From contig CM056574.1 in NCBI GenBank assembly GCA_029721435.1, positions 1,932,501 through 1,996,500 on the forward strand: a DNA stretch of 64,000 nt, in the 5' to 3' direction. The stretch comes from Gymnothorax reevesii. Lineage: Eukaryota > Chordata > Actinopteri > Anguilliformes > Muraenidae. The notes under the pieces are model-generated. The model searched no databases and was not told the DNA's origin. It saw only the letters and a program-made list of their open reading frames with translations. Made by a program: the position numbers and the translations under genes. Shown here piece by piece: positions 11,666 through 21,604 of the stretch (positions within the stretch are counted from its first letter, which is position 1; each line of letters opens with the position of its first letter).

Positions 11666-11924
11666 GAAGGGAAAACTCATTACCGCCCAGTCGGACGTGC
11701 GGAGAAGGTCAGGGCCTGAACAGCTCCTGTAATGAGCATCGCTCCCCGTAATTCTGTTACCGCGAGCTGTGAGCTAGCGAGCGTGCATTAGCCGAGAAAC
11801 GCTAATCCCAACAGATACTGTATTCCTCTAATGAGGGAGACCAGGCCCAGGTCCAAGGGTGTTCATCATTAAAAGGCAGCTGAATGCACATTACACACAG
11901 CCTATGTGCACTTTGAGGCCAACA
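11666..11924. other. Short unique-looking spacer between arrays
   Basis: About 260 bases with no repeat unit and no gene. It includes several TAAT cores and looks less repetitive than everything around it. I see no splice sites or conserved coding pattern. Confidence 0.35.
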
Positions 11925-12040
11925 CACACAAACGCACATGAACACACACATACACACAAGCACAAACACACTCACGTGCGTGCGCACGCATACACAAACA
12001 CACACACATGTGCGCACATACACACAAAAACACACACAAG
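11925..12040 (+). repeat. Imperfect CA-rich microsatellite
   Basis: Irregular ACACAC runs with interspersed ACGCAC, AAACAC and a GTGCGTGCGCACGCA palindromic core. Simple sequence, not coding. Confidence 0.85.
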
Positions 12041-12149
12041 CACTACTGTACAGTTCTCTCTGCAGTTATAAACCCCATTGAGAGGAAATGCAGAAAACGA
12101 GTGCGGACTCTCTCTCTCCCGCTCATGCCCTGAGCTCCTCTGTCTCTCT

Positions 12150-12433
12150 CGATCACCCCTTCCCCCGAACCTCTCTCTCTCTCCATCTCTCCCCCCCTCT
12201 CTCTCTCTCTCTCCATCTCTCCCCCCCCTCTCTCTCTCTCTCCATCTCTCCCCCCCTCTCTCTCTCTCTCTCCATCTCTCCCCCCCCTCTCTCTCCTCTC
12301 TTCTCTCTCTCTCTCCATCTCTCCCCCCCCCTCTCTCTCTCTCCCATCTCTCCCCCCCTCTCTCTCTCTCCATCTCTCCCCCCCTCTCTCTCTCTCTCCA
12401 TCTCTCCCCCCTCTCTCTCTCTCCTCCATCTCT

Positions 12434-12472
<39 letters not shown>

Positions 12473-12680
12473 CCCCTCTCTCTCTCTCTCCATCTCTCCC
12501 CCCCCTCTCTCTCTCTTCTCTCTCTCTCTCTCTCTCCCCCCCTCTCTCTCTCTCTCATCTCTCCCCCCTCTCTCTCTCTCCATCTCTCCCCCTCTCTCTC
12601 TCTCTCCATCTCTCCCCCCCCTCTCTCTCTTCTCTCTCTCTCTCTCTCTCCCCCCCTCTCTCTCCTTCATCTCCATCTCT

Positions 12681-12725
<45 letters not shown>

Positions 12726-12980
12726 CCCCTCTCTCTCTCTCCCATCTCTCCCCCCTCTCTCTCTCTTCTCTCCCCATCTCTCCCCCCCTCTCTCTCTCTC
12801 TCCATCTCTCCCCCCCTCTCTCTCTCTCTCCATCTCTCCCCCCCTCTCTCTCTCTCTCCATCTCTCCCCCCCTCTCTCTCTCTCTCCATCTCTCCCCCCT
12901 CTCTCTCTCTCTCCATCTCTCCCCCCCTCTCTCTCTCTCCTCCATCTCTCCCCCCCCTCTCTCTCTCTCTCCCCATCTCT

Positions 12981-13019
<39 letters not shown>

Positions 13020-13276
13020 TCTCCCCCCCCTCTCTCTCTCTCTCCCATCTCTCCCCCCCCTCTCTCTCTCTCTCCATCTCTCCCCCCCTCTCTCTCTCTC
13101 TCCATCTCTCCCCCCCTCTCTCTCTCTCCTCCATCTCTCCCCCCTCTCTCTCTCTTCCATCTCTCCCCCCTCTCTCTCTCTCTCCATCTCTCCCCCCCCT
13201 CTCTCTCTCTCTCCATCTCTCCCCCCCTCTCTCTCTCTCTCCATCTCTCCCCCCCTCTCTCTCTCTCTCCATCTCT

Positions 13277-13315
<39 letters not shown>

Positions 13316-13318
13316 TCT

Positions 13319-13356
<38 letters not shown>

Positions 13357-13472
13357 AATCTCTCCCCCCCTCTCTCTCTCTCTCCATCTCTCCCCCCCTC
13401 TCTCTCTCTCCATCTCTCCCCCCTCTCTCTCTCTCTCCATCTCTCCCCCCCTCTCTCTCTCTCTCCATCTCT

Positions 13473-13514
<42 letters not shown>

Positions 13515-13601
13515 TCTCCCCCCCTCTCTCTCTCTCTCCATCTCTCCCCCCCTCTCTCTCTCTCTCCAATCTCTCCCCCCTCTCTCTCTCTCTCCATCTC
13601 T

Positions 13602-13644
<43 letters not shown>

Positions 13645-13918
13645 TCTCCCCCCCCTCTCTCTCTCTCTCCATCTCTCCCCCCCCTCTTCTCTCTCTCTCC
13701 ATCTCTCCCCCCCCTCTCTCTCTCTCTCCATCTCTCCCCCCCCTCTCTCTCTCTCTCATCTCTCCCCCCCTCTCTCTCTCTCTCTCCATCTCTCCCCCCC
13801 CTCTCTCTCCCCCCCCTCTCTCTCTCTCTCCATCTCTCCCCCCCCTCTCTCTCTCTCTCCATCTCTCCCCCCCTCTCTCTCTCTCTCCATCTCTCCCCCC
13901 TCTCTCTCTCTCATCTCT

Positions 13919-13949
<31 letters not shown>
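12150..13949 (+). repeat. Pyrimidine-rich minisatellite, about 28-bp unit (left part of a split array)
   Basis: The unit is a C run, a TC run, CCATCTCTC and another C run, typically 27-31 bases and repeated about 60 times. Apart from the single A per unit, the plus strand is pure C/T for 1.8 kb. Mirror-symmetric polypyrimidine tracts of this kind can form triplex DNA, although that is inferred. The same unit reappears at 19551-19810 after the LINE, showing that one array was split by that insertion. The long frames here (605-654 codons of RERE or LSPS type) are repeat artefacts. Confidence 0.95.
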
Positions 13950-14109
13950 AGAGGATTGTGGGTGGAAGCGGGAGTGCGGGTGTGCTGAGAAGCGCTGTAT
14001 TCTCGATTGTGGTTTTTGCTTTGTAAAATTGAGTTTGTTTGAATATATTTAAAAACTACAGAGGAAATAAACTTATTCCCCGATTGAGCTATTTATAGCT
14101 CGTTTTCGG

Positions 14110-15465
14110 GTGAAAATGGGTGGGTTAAGCCGGAGCCATGGCTTTAAATGTTTTCCCAGTTCTTCTACCTCTGTAGAAGATTGCCTTTTGGCGGTAGGAG
14201 AAAAGGTGGGTTATGAGAGTATAAAAACTGCGTCTAGAATGAACAAGGCGGTTGTTATATTTTTATCAAATGAAACCCTTGTGCATGATATTGTCGCGGA
14301 AGGTCTGGTGATAGACGGTGCTTACGTGGCAGCTTTGCCGTTGTCTTCACCTGTCACTAAAGTCATACTTTCTAATGTTCCACCGTATATTGATGACAGA
14401 ATACTTATTAACGCCTTGAGCAGATATGGCAAAGTTATGAGCGGAATCAAGAATATCCCTTTAGGATGTAAAAATGATAAAATAAAACACGTCATGTCTT
14501 TTAGGAGACAAACATTTCTTATTTTAAACAATCCGGATACGACCTTGGAAGTTGCGTGGAATTTTTCGATTGATGGTATTAATCATGTTGTGTTTGCCAG
14601 CACTGAGTCAATGAAATGTTTTAAATGCGGGTCTTACGGGCATGTGAGACGTTCGTGCCCCGAGCGAGAAGCGGCAGGTGCCGGTGAACAGGGAGATAGA
14701 GGAGGAGGTGAGAGGGAGGGATCGGCCTCGGCCTCGGCCTCGGAGCCTCGGCCTGAGCCCGGACCTTCTACTGATAGATCAGGGGAACAAAATGAACAGC
14801 AAATACAGGGTGACTCGACTCCGAAAGAAACTGAGGAGCAAGTTGATACCACGTCTAGTAAAACCGATGAAACGAAAAAGCATAGCGCTGATCAAAATAT
14901 TATTTGTGATGATCAGGCTGAAAAGGATCGGGTGAATACTGATGGAAATGGCCTTATAGTTGGCAGCGAAAATCAGCCAGAAAATCCTATTTCTGATTGT
15001 TCATCTCGGCAGGAAGAAAGGTTGAGTTCAACCGATGGTGGTAAGAGTTGCGGGGATAGTGGCGGGATAGATTTTAACCCTGAACCGCAGATAGAGTCAT
15101 CAGCTGCGGCAGAGGGGGAGTGGAGTCGGGACGGAGCAGAGGCTGACCCCGACGAGGAGGAAATGTCCTTTGATGAGGAGGATATTTTCGCCGATTTTTC
15201 TCAGACGGATGATGTAGGGCTTCAGAAAGGTAAAAGAAAACTATATTGTCTCGATAAGTTGGTTTCCTTTTTAGATGAGACGAAAGGTAGGAGTGTTGTG
15301 TTACAGAAGCATTTTGCGGACTTAAAACTTTTTGTCATGTCTGTTCAAACTGCGTTGAAAAAAGCATCTCTTGATGAGCTTGATAATAGAAGACGGTACA
15401 GACTTAAAAAGCACGTTGCAGCGGCTAGAAAACTGTTAAAACAACAGAATATTAATATAGATTAA
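14110..15465 (+). CDS. LINE ORF1: RNA-binding, CCHC zinc-knuckle Gag-like protein
   Basis: This 451-residue protein would package element RNA into ribonucleoprotein particles. The N-terminal third has two blocks resembling RNA-recognition folds (KAVVIFLSNETLVHDIV, then TKVILSNVPPYIDDRILINAL, about residues 43-130). A single zinc knuckle follows with C170, C173, H178 and C183 (C-X2-C-X4-H-X4-C). The middle (about 190-375) is acidic, Ser/Gly-rich and probably disordered. The C-terminus (about 385-450) is helical and basic. It is intact, in the same frame as ORF2, and stops at TAA three bases before the ORF2 start codon. Similar proteins in fish genomes are often mislabelled as host zinc-knuckle genes. 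Confidence 0.88.
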   Translation: MKMGGLSRSHGFKCFPSSSTSVEDCLLAVGEKVGYESIKTASRMNKAVVIFLSNETLVHDIVAEGLVIDGAYVAALPLSSPVTKVILSNVPPYIDDRILINALSRYGKVMSGIKNIPLGCKNDKIKHVMSFRRQTFLILNNPDTTLEVAWNFSIDGINHVVFASTESMKCFKCGSYGHVRRSCPEREAAGAGEQGDRGGGEREGSASASASEPRPEPGPSTDRSGEQNEQQIQGDSTPKETEEQVDTTSSKTDETKKHSADQNIICDDQAEKDRVNTDGNGLIVGSENQPENPISDCSSRQEERLSSTDGGKSCGDSGGIDFNPEPQIESSAAAEGEWSRDGAEADPDEEEMSFDEEDIFADFSQTDDVGLQKGKRKLYCLDKLVSFLDETKGRSVVLQKHFADLKLFVMSVQTALKKASLDELDNRRRYRLKKHVAAARKLLKQQNINID

Positions 15466-15468
15466 AAT

Positions 15469-18400
15469 ATGGCTGGTCCTATCTCTGTTTTTGTAACTTT
15501 GTTACTTATCATTATGAGTGCAGGTTTTCACATCGCTTCATTGAATGTGAATGGATGCAGAGATCGTTCCAAAAGAGCGCAGCTTTTCGATTTTATCATT
15601 AAAAAGAACATTCGTGTCGCTTTTATTCAAGAGACGCACTCGGATTGTGTGAATGAATGTGAGTGGAGGGATGAATGGAAAGGGGAAAGCATTTTGAGCC
15701 ATGGCGATAGTATAAGGGCAGGAGTGGCTGTGCTGCTAACTGGGAATGACGCTTCAATAATATCGTCATGTGCTGTCATCCCAGGACGTTTATTGAAAGT
15801 AGATTTGAAAATGGGGGAACAGGAAGTAACTTTAATAAATGTTTATGCACCAAACAAAGGTACTGAGAGAGTAGCTTTCTTTAACAAATTAGAGCAAGTG
15901 GTTTCAGAATGTGACGCTTGTAGGATGGTAATCATAGGTGGAGATTTTAACTGCACAGAGAATTTTCTATTGGATAGAAACCATGCCGAACCCCATTCAG
16001 GCGCAGCTGCTGTTCTGTCTAGAATGGTTCAGGTTCAGGAGCTGGTAGATGTGTGGCGAGTGCAGCATCCTGCAGTGCGCCAGTATACCTGGACAAAAGT
16101 CAATCAACATCAAATTTCAATGGCTAGGCTCGACAGGTTATATTGCTCAAAGTCTTTTAGTAACCAGATATTAAGAAGCTTCATAACTCCAACATCATTC
16201 TCAGACCATCACTGCATGTCTGCAATTTTTGGAGAGACACCTGTTGCTTGTGAAAAATCATATTGGCACTTCAATGTGAAACTGCTTGAGGATGGTCAAT
16301 TTATTGAGAATTTTAAAGTGTTTTGGAAAGCATGGTGTACTCAAAAACTAAAATATGTTTCCTTAAGACAGTGGTGGGATGTTGGGAAAGTACACATCAA
16401 AATGTTTTGTCAGGTGTACACTCAGAACACAAGTGGGGATTTGAAAAAGAGGGTGGGTGAGTTGGAGAGAGAGATTCTGAGATTGGAGAGTGACTTGAGC
16501 ACTAATGGTAATGCCCAGAAAAAAGAAGCTTTGAAAGGAAAAAAAGATGTCTTGGGGAAAATAATGGAAGAACAAGCAAAGGGAGCCATGGTGCGGTCTC
16601 GGTTTATCCACTATAAGGACATGGATGGACCTTCAAAATATTTCTTTAATTTAGAGAAAAGGACGCTGGGCAGCAGAAGAATGCTCTGTTTGCGTCGGGC
16701 TGATGGGACAGAGGTGCACGGCCAGAAAGAAATGTTGGCTGTGGCAGCTGATTTTTACAGACAGCTGTATACTGCAGAGCCCATTGGAGAAGAAGAAGTT
16801 GCGACGCTTCACAATGACCTGCCTGTCCTGCCAGAGGAAGAGCGGAACATTCTGGAGGCACCTTTGACAATGGAAGAGCTCACTGAGGCAGTGGGTCAGA
16901 TGTCGCCAGGAAGGTCTCCTGGTCTTGATGGACTGCCTGCTGAATTTTTTAAACAGCTGTGGCCAATCATGGGCACAGACATTTTTGAAGTTTTCAAAGA
17001 GTCTGTGAAAAATAAAGAACTTCCTCAAAGCTGCAGAAAAGCAGTAATTTCACTTTTGCCAAAAAAGGGAGATTTAAAAGATATGAGGAACTGGCGACCA
17101 GTGGCATTGTTGTGCCTTGATTACAAGATCTTGGCAAGAGCGATTGCTAATAGGCTCAGCAAGGTTTTACACTATGTCATTCATCGAGATCAGTCATATT
17201 GCATACCTGGCAGGTCCATATTTGATAATATCTTTTTGGTGAGAGATGTCTTGTCAAACTGTAGGCTTTTCAAGTTTAACATGGGAATTGTAGCGATCGA
17301 TCAAGAGAAAGCTTTTGATCGTGTAAATCATGGCTTTCTGTTTGAAACACTTGATTCATTTGGATTTGGTCCAAATTTCAAGGCCTACATTAGGCTCCTG
17401 TACAAAGATATTTCTAGTTTGGTTAAAATTAATAATGCACTCAGCCCTCCTTTTGGTGTGAGGAGGGGTATTCGACAAGGTTGCCCTTTGTCAGGGCTGT
17501 TATATTCACTGGCCATTGAACCTCTTTTGTGTCTTTTAAGGAAAAGACTAACTGGCATGAAACTGTCATCCATCCAGCCAGAGTATAGAATACAACTGTC
17601 GGCATATGCTGACGATGTGACTGTGTTTTTAAATGATCAAACAGATGCAGATACCCTATGTCGCTGTTTAGAGGTATTTCAGAAGGCCTCGAACGCAAAG
17701 GTGAACTGGGGAAAATGTGATGCCTTCCTGACTGGGGAGTGGGAGGGAGTGGACCCTCCAGTCCTGCCCCGACCCCTAAAGTGGGTAAGAACAGGCCTCA
17801 AGGTGTTGGGTGTATTCTTGGGAAACCAGGAGTTTGAAATGAGGAATTGGGAGGGGCTGCTGGATGTTGTTAAAGCAAGACTGTCTCGGTGGAGGTGGTT
17901 ATTGCCACAGCTGTCTTTTAGAGGGAGAGTGTTGGTAATCAATAATCTGGTGGCCTCTATGCTGTGGCACAGGTTAGCCTGCCTGGACCCTCCAGCAGGA
18001 CTGCTGAGGGAGATTCAGTCAGTACTGCTGTCTTTTTTTTGGGACGGTAACCATTGGTTGCGGCCTGCCATTTTGTACTTGCCAGTAGCAGAAGGAGGAC
18101 AGGGGCTGGTGGACCTTCGCAGTCGGGTAGCTGCTTTTAGATTGCTGGCAGCTCAAAGGCTGCTTTATGCCGAAGAGCTGTGCTGGAGGCCAGGGGCCGC
18201 CCTGTTCCTGAGGCAGGTGGGGGGTCTGGACTGTGACTGGCAGCTGTTTGGGATAGACCTGTGTAACCTCAGCACAAATGGGCTGCCTCCATTTTATCAA
18301 AGTGTGCTGAATGCATGGGGACTCCTGAAGGTGGTGCGGCGAGAGGACACCGCAACACGAGATTCGCTCCTCCAGGAGTGCCTGTTCTTTAACCCGCTTT

Positions 18401-19404
18401 TTCCTGATCCTGCCCTAAAGGCTGGTAATTCACGTCACCTCTTCATCCCACGGGGAGTCACTAAGCTAAAGGACCTTTTAAACCTGGAGAGCGGCCGATG
18501 GTTGTCAGCGGAGGAGCTGGCTGCGGCCCTGGAAGTGCGGTCAGTTCGCACGTGTGAACAGTTTTTAGACCGAGTGAAGGGCTGTCTCTCTCTGAATATG
18601 AGGGAGCTTATAGAAAAGGCTCTAGCTGAGAGGGGCAGGACTGCTCTGAGCACAGAATGCCCTCCTTTTTGGGTGAGACCATCTGTGGAACCCAGCAATA
18701 GACAGTTTTTAAAAAGGGGCTCTTCCGAGCCAGAACTGTCTACTGAGGTGGAGAGGAAGCTGCTGTACAGCTGGAGTGTGCGGGTGGTGCACGCAGCAGC
18801 CTTTCAGACTCTGCCCAAGTCCAAGTGGACTGAAGTTTTCAAGGAGGACAAGGACATGATTCCAGCATGGAGGACAATTTACAAACCCCCACTGGCAAAA
18901 AGGTCAGGTGACCTGCAGTGGAGAGTCCTTCACAGGATAGTTTCCACTGGCAGGTTCCTGCACAGAGTGGACTCCAGTATTGATTCCAAGTGTTTGTTTT
19001 GTGGACTAGAAGAGACTATTGAACACATGTTTTTAGAGTGCAGCAGGCTCACAGCTCTCTTTTGTCTTCTGACAGGCACTTTTCAAAGACTTAATGTCGA
19101 ATTTAAGAAATCAATGTTTATATTTTGTCCTAAATATACCCGCACAAAACGTCTTGAGGTTGGACTGATGAACTTTATGATCGGACAAGCCAAAATGGCT
19201 ATTTTAAACACAAGAAAGCACTACAAGGAAAACACCGGAACAGCTGATGTGGTGCAGTGGCTGCGCTTCCTGGTGCAGTCAAGGGTGAAACTAGAGTTCA
19301 CCTATTATTTGATGGTCCAGGATACTGAGTCATTTAAAAACAGATGGTGTGTGCAGGATTGCTTGTGTTCTGTAGTTGACGAGGGATTGATCTTTCATTT
19401 TTGA
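15469..19404 (+). CDS. LINE ORF2: AP-type endonuclease and reverse transcriptase
   Basis: This 1311-residue protein would nick target DNA and copy the element RNA at the nick. The endonuclease (about 18-247) shows LNVNG, QETHS with catalytic E55, NVYAPNKG, GGDFNCT, ARLDRLY and SDH at 245-247. The RT (about 460-800) shows GRSPGLDGLPAEFF, RNWRPVAL, AIDQEKAFDRVNH, GIRQGCPLSGLLY and the catalytic YADD at 713-716. Near the C-terminus C1175, C1178, H1186 and C1191 form a C-X2-C-X7-H-X4-C motif typical of L1/Tx1 ORF2. No stop or frameshift interrupts it. A second Met lies just before the endonuclease, so the true start could be the Met at residue 15. Confidence 0.93.
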   Translation: MAGPISVFVTLLLIIMSAGFHIASLNVNGCRDRSKRAQLFDFIIKKNIRVAFIQETHSDCVNECEWRDEWKGESILSHGDSIRAGVAVLLTGNDASIISSCAVIPGRLLKVDLKMGEQEVTLINVYAPNKGTERVAFFNKLEQVVSECDACRMVIIGGDFNCTENFLLDRNHAEPHSGAAAVLSRMVQVQELVDVWRVQHPAVRQYTWTKVNQHQISMARLDRLYCSKSFSNQILRSFITPTSFSDHHCMSAIFGETPVACEKSYWHFNVKLLEDGQFIENFKVFWKAWCTQKLKYVSLRQWWDVGKVHIKMFCQVYTQNTSGDLKKRVGELEREILRLESDLSTNGNAQKKEALKGKKDVLGKIMEEQAKGAMVRSRFIHYKDMDGPSKYFFNLEKRTLGSRRMLCLRRADGTEVHGQKEMLAVAADFYRQLYTAEPIGEEEVATLHNDLPVLPEEERNILEAPLTMEELTEAVGQMSPGRSPGLDGLPAEFFKQLWPIMGTDIFEVFKESVKNKELPQSCRKAVISLLPKKGDLKDMRNWRPVALLCLDYKILARAIANRLSKVLHYVIHRDQSYCIPGRSIFDNIFLVRDVLSNCRLFKFNMGIVAIDQEKAFDRVNHGFLFETLDSFGFGPNFKAYIRLLYKDISSLVKINNALSPPFGVRRGIRQGCPLSGLLYSLAIEPLLCLLRKRLTGMKLSSIQPEYRIQLSAYADDVTVFLNDQTDADTLCRCLEVFQKASNAKVNWGKCDAFLTGEWEGVDPPVLPRPLKWVRTGLKVLGVFLGNQEFEMRNWEGLLDVVKARLSRWRWLLPQLSFRGRVLVINNLVASMLWHRLACLDPPAGLLREIQSVLLSFFWDGNHWLRPAILYLPVAEGGQGLVDLRSRVAAFRLLAAQRLLYAEELCWRPGAALFLRQVGGLDCDWQLFGIDLCNLSTNGLPPFYQSVLNAWGLLKVVRREDTATRDSLLQECLFFNPLFPDPALKAGNSRHLFIPRGVTKLKDLLNLESGRWLSAEELAAALEVRSVRTCEQFLDRVKGCLSLNMRELIEKALAERGRTALSTECPPFWVRPSVEPSNRQFLKRGSSEPELSTEVERKLLYSWSVRVVHAAAFQTLPKSKWTEVFKEDKDMIPAWRTIYKPPLAKRSGDLQWRVLHRIVSTGRFLHRVDSSIDSKCLFCGLEETIEHMFLECSRLTALFCLLTGTFQRLNVEFKKSMFIFCPKYTRTKRLEVGLMNFMIGQAKMAILNTRKHYKENTGTADVVQWLRFLVQSRVKLEFTYYLMVQDTESFKNRWCVQDCLCSVVDEGLIFHF

Positions 19405-19550
19405 TTTTGTTTTCATGATCTATTTTTCCTTTTTATTTATTTTTTGAGTAATTAGCTAATTTTCTGTTTTTGCTAAGGTCTATGGAAAATTTATAGGAAC
19501 TGTTTTCTAATTTTGATAATGAAATAAAACGGAGTTTTAAAAGTCAAAAG

Positions 19551-19702
19551 TCTCTCTCTCTCTCTCCCTCCCTCTCTCTCCCCCTCTCTCCCCCCCCTCT
19601 CTCTCTCTCTCCATCTCTCCCCCCTCTCTCTCTCTCTCCATCTCTCCCCCCCCTCTCTCTCTCTCCATCTCTCCCCCCCTCTCTCTCTCTCTCTCCATCT
19701 CT

Positions 19703-19739
<37 letters not shown>

Positions 19740-19810
19740 GTCACTCCCGCTGCCTCCCTCCCACTCCCCCGCTCTCTCTCTCTCCATCTCTCCCAGTCTC
19801 TCTATCAATA
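19551..19810 (+). repeat. Right part of the split pyrimidine-rich minisatellite
   Basis: Starts as pure TC repeat at the LINE 3' end and then shows the same C-run, TC-run and CCATCTCTCC unit as 12150-13949 before degenerating near 19740-19800. It supports insertion of the LINE into a pre-existing array. Confidence 0.92.
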
Positions 19811-21253
19811 CTTCTCTCTTCTGATGGGCAACCAGGCCAGCGCACCAGGTCATCCTCTAAATCTTAAATTTTTTATGGGCGGTTTGTCTGCATCACTGAA
19901 AACTCTAGTTTCAATGAAACACTCTGGTTTTGAAGTATTGGTCCCTTCTCTTAGTTCCCTTCATCCAAAGGTGAAAATCCTGAAAATGCTGAAAATGTAG
20001 TGCTTGTTCGGCTCAGTTGTTTCCAGCTTACAGATGCTCTGGTTCTCTCGGTCATCAGAAGGCACTTTCTCTGTTCCACATGTACAGAAGTTTCTGGGTA
20101 CAGCTAATTTAGCTGTGTGGGTCACAGATGGTGAAGTTAAACCAGATGCTGAGGTCAGAGAGGCAGCATTCTTCTTCGGCCTTCACAATGACCCCTGTCA
20201 CATGACCCCATCACACGTCTGGTCCCATTTCCGCTTGATGCACCTGCAGCCGTTGCCCCTGAATTGGGCGTGGGCCAACCCACAGGAGTTGTGTGCCAGT
20301 ACAATCACGACCGACAACTCCACAAGAAGTCATCTCCTCAGCTACGACTGCACACGAGACACACTGCAACACTAAAAACAGTCATAAACTCACCTCTCAG
20401 CCACAAAAATGCTATCATGCAATATTAAATTGGAAAAAAAAGATAAAAAAATTGCCATAGGATGTGGATAGATCTTAAATACAAGAATAGCCATAATCAG
20501 AATTACAGTAGAGAGTTAAGTATGCAAATTTCTCACAAAACCTATTGTTATTCCCACATGAGCTCCCTTTATCGCTGATCAGCAGATTGAGTCACTCGTG
20601 CCCCACACTCTCCTGGGGCCTGAAGCACAGCCTTTACATTATTCATGTCCAATCACACAGGCCCTAATTAGCATGCGGGTGTCTGTCTGTGAACAGCCAG
20701 GAAGGAAGCAAATCAGGGATTTAAAATCCACAGCTTTTCCTGACTCCCAGGCTCTGGTGCCACGGTTCAGATCTCCCCAGGTCACACGGACCCGGGATAA
20801 CGAGGTTCCCGCCAGTCAGATTCTCCAGGTGCATGTCGCTCACGAGTCACGACTCCCTTATCTAGCTCAAAACCCTCAAGCAAGACCTTCCAAACGCATT
20901 CAATACTCTTAATTATTTGGTAACATTGGAATACTAATTGCGAATATCACTTAAGCTGTCGGATAAATTAAAGTTCAGGATTTAATTACAGCAACAGAAC
21001 TGGATGAAGAGCTGACCGGACCACAGGCTGATGCCACTGTGACCGTGAAACCATCTTTTTCCAATTTAAAGTTTTCTATACATTAGATCCATGTCTTTAC
21101 CTTAATGATAAAATTTCTCCTCAGCTCTCACACACCTAACTGACCCTCTCACTCAGGAGCTGCACTTCGGTCCATCATGGCAATGATGCAAAGCTTTTAC
21201 CCAGAGGGACAAACTCTTCACAGGCTCCTCAGCGCCACCTGCCCCAGACTTAC
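19811..21253. other. Intron or downstream sequence of the host gene; no exon recognised
   Basis: About 1.4 kb without repeats. It should be the intron after the 21254-21339 exon of the minus-strand host gene. A plus-strand frame at 20004-20375 has no splice signals or family motif and is not called. A GGCCCTAATTAGCATG segment near 20660-20675 has the look of a conserved non-coding element, but this is only an impression. Confidence 0.4.
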
Positions 21254-21339
21254 CCTCTCGCTGCCCCAGCCGGAGCAGGAGGAGGGGCTGCCCTCACGCT
21301 CCTGAGCACCAGAACACCAGCAACCGCCATTTTGAGCTG
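21254..21339 (-). CDS. Host gene internal exon (86 bp), product not recognised
   Basis: On the minus strand an acceptor (AACCTTCAG, ending 21340) is followed by an open reading in phase 1 that ends EGSPSSCSGWGSER. The donor is GAGAGG|GTAAGT (GTAAGT at 21253-21248, a consensus site). The phase matches the preceding exon: one base carried over plus CA gives a complete codon. The exon ends on a codon boundary. A second acceptor inside the exon (GTGCTCAG before 21301) has a better pyrimidine tract but gives a phase that does not join the upstream exon. The peptide is Ser/Gly-rich and looks like a disordered cytoplasmic stretch. I cannot name the family. Confidence 0.55.
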
Positions 21340-21473
21340 CTGAAGGTTACTGTTGTACTAGGATGAGGCACAACTGTTTTGAAGTGCGAGTGAACACAAG
21401 CACGTAGGCGTGCAGACTCACACACACTCACCCAATTACAAACCCACAGACACACACACACACAATAACAGAC

Positions 21474-21584
21474 CTGATACAGGGTGTATCTGATTGCCGT
21501 AGAGATGGATGTCGTCAGCACACGCGATTGGTGAGTCGGGCCCATCCTCCCTGCAGCTATCGTCCTGCTCCCCTTCCCGCAGCT
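21474..21584 (-). CDS. Host gene internal exon (111 bp), product not recognised
   Basis: The minus strand has a strong acceptor (GTTTTTCGTCCTCAG ending 21585). An open reading follows, beginning LREGEQDDSCREDG and ending CADDIHLYGNQIHPVS, and then the donor CAG|GTCTGT at 21473. It begins with two bases of a split codon and ends with one, so it is phase 1 at both ends and 37 codons long. The composition (acidic, with hydrophilic D/E/S stretches) differs sharply from the repeats on either side. The 33-bp minisatellite starts only about 20 bases upstream of its acceptor. The protein family is not recognised. Confidence 0.65.
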
Positions 21585-21604
21585 CTGAGGACGAAAAACA
21601 CAGA

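Larger units (their letters stand above)
13950..19550 (+). mobile_element. Full-length Tx1-clade LINE with two intact ORFs, inserted in a (TC)n tract
   Basis: The 5' end (GAGGATTGTGGG, about 13951) abuts a TCTCTC run. The 3' end (AAGTCAAAAG, 19550) is followed directly by TCTCTC again. Inside are a 160-base leader, ORF1 (14110-15465), ORF2 (15469-19404) and a 146-base 3' UTR with an AATAAA-like signal at 19523-19528. Both ORFs are uninterrupted. The ORF1 CCHC knuckle, the AP endonuclease followed by RT, and the C-terminal CCHC motif fit the Tx1 lineage, whose members insert at specific targets. A (TC)n-targeting Tx1 family has been described under the name Kibi. Assignment to it is my inference from target and architecture. 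Confidence 0.88.

Noticed and set aside
10255..11732. Open frames of 309-422 codons on both strands
   Set aside because: Produced by the 14-bp array, which has no stops in most phases.
11972..14052. Open frames of 435-654 codons, Arg/Glu-rich or Ser/Leu/Pro-rich
   Set aside because: Translation of the pyrimidine minisatellite. The plus-strand frames also run into the LINE leader without a start of their own.
14110..15465. Host CCHC zinc-finger gene
   Set aside because: The reading lies directly upstream of a LINE ORF2, in the same frame and inside the same element boundaries, so it is LINE ORF1.
16363..18698. Minus-strand frames opposite LINE ORF2
   Set aside because: Shadow frames of an intact plus-strand gene.
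20004..20375. 123-codon plus-strand frame
   Set aside because: No recognised motif, no splice sites and opposite strand to the host gene. Composition is compatible with chance.
21254..21300. Alternative shorter form of the host exon using the internal acceptor GTGCTCAG
   Set aside because: It gives a 47- to 48-base exon that does not join in phase with the 21474-21584 exon. Kept only as a possible alternative site.
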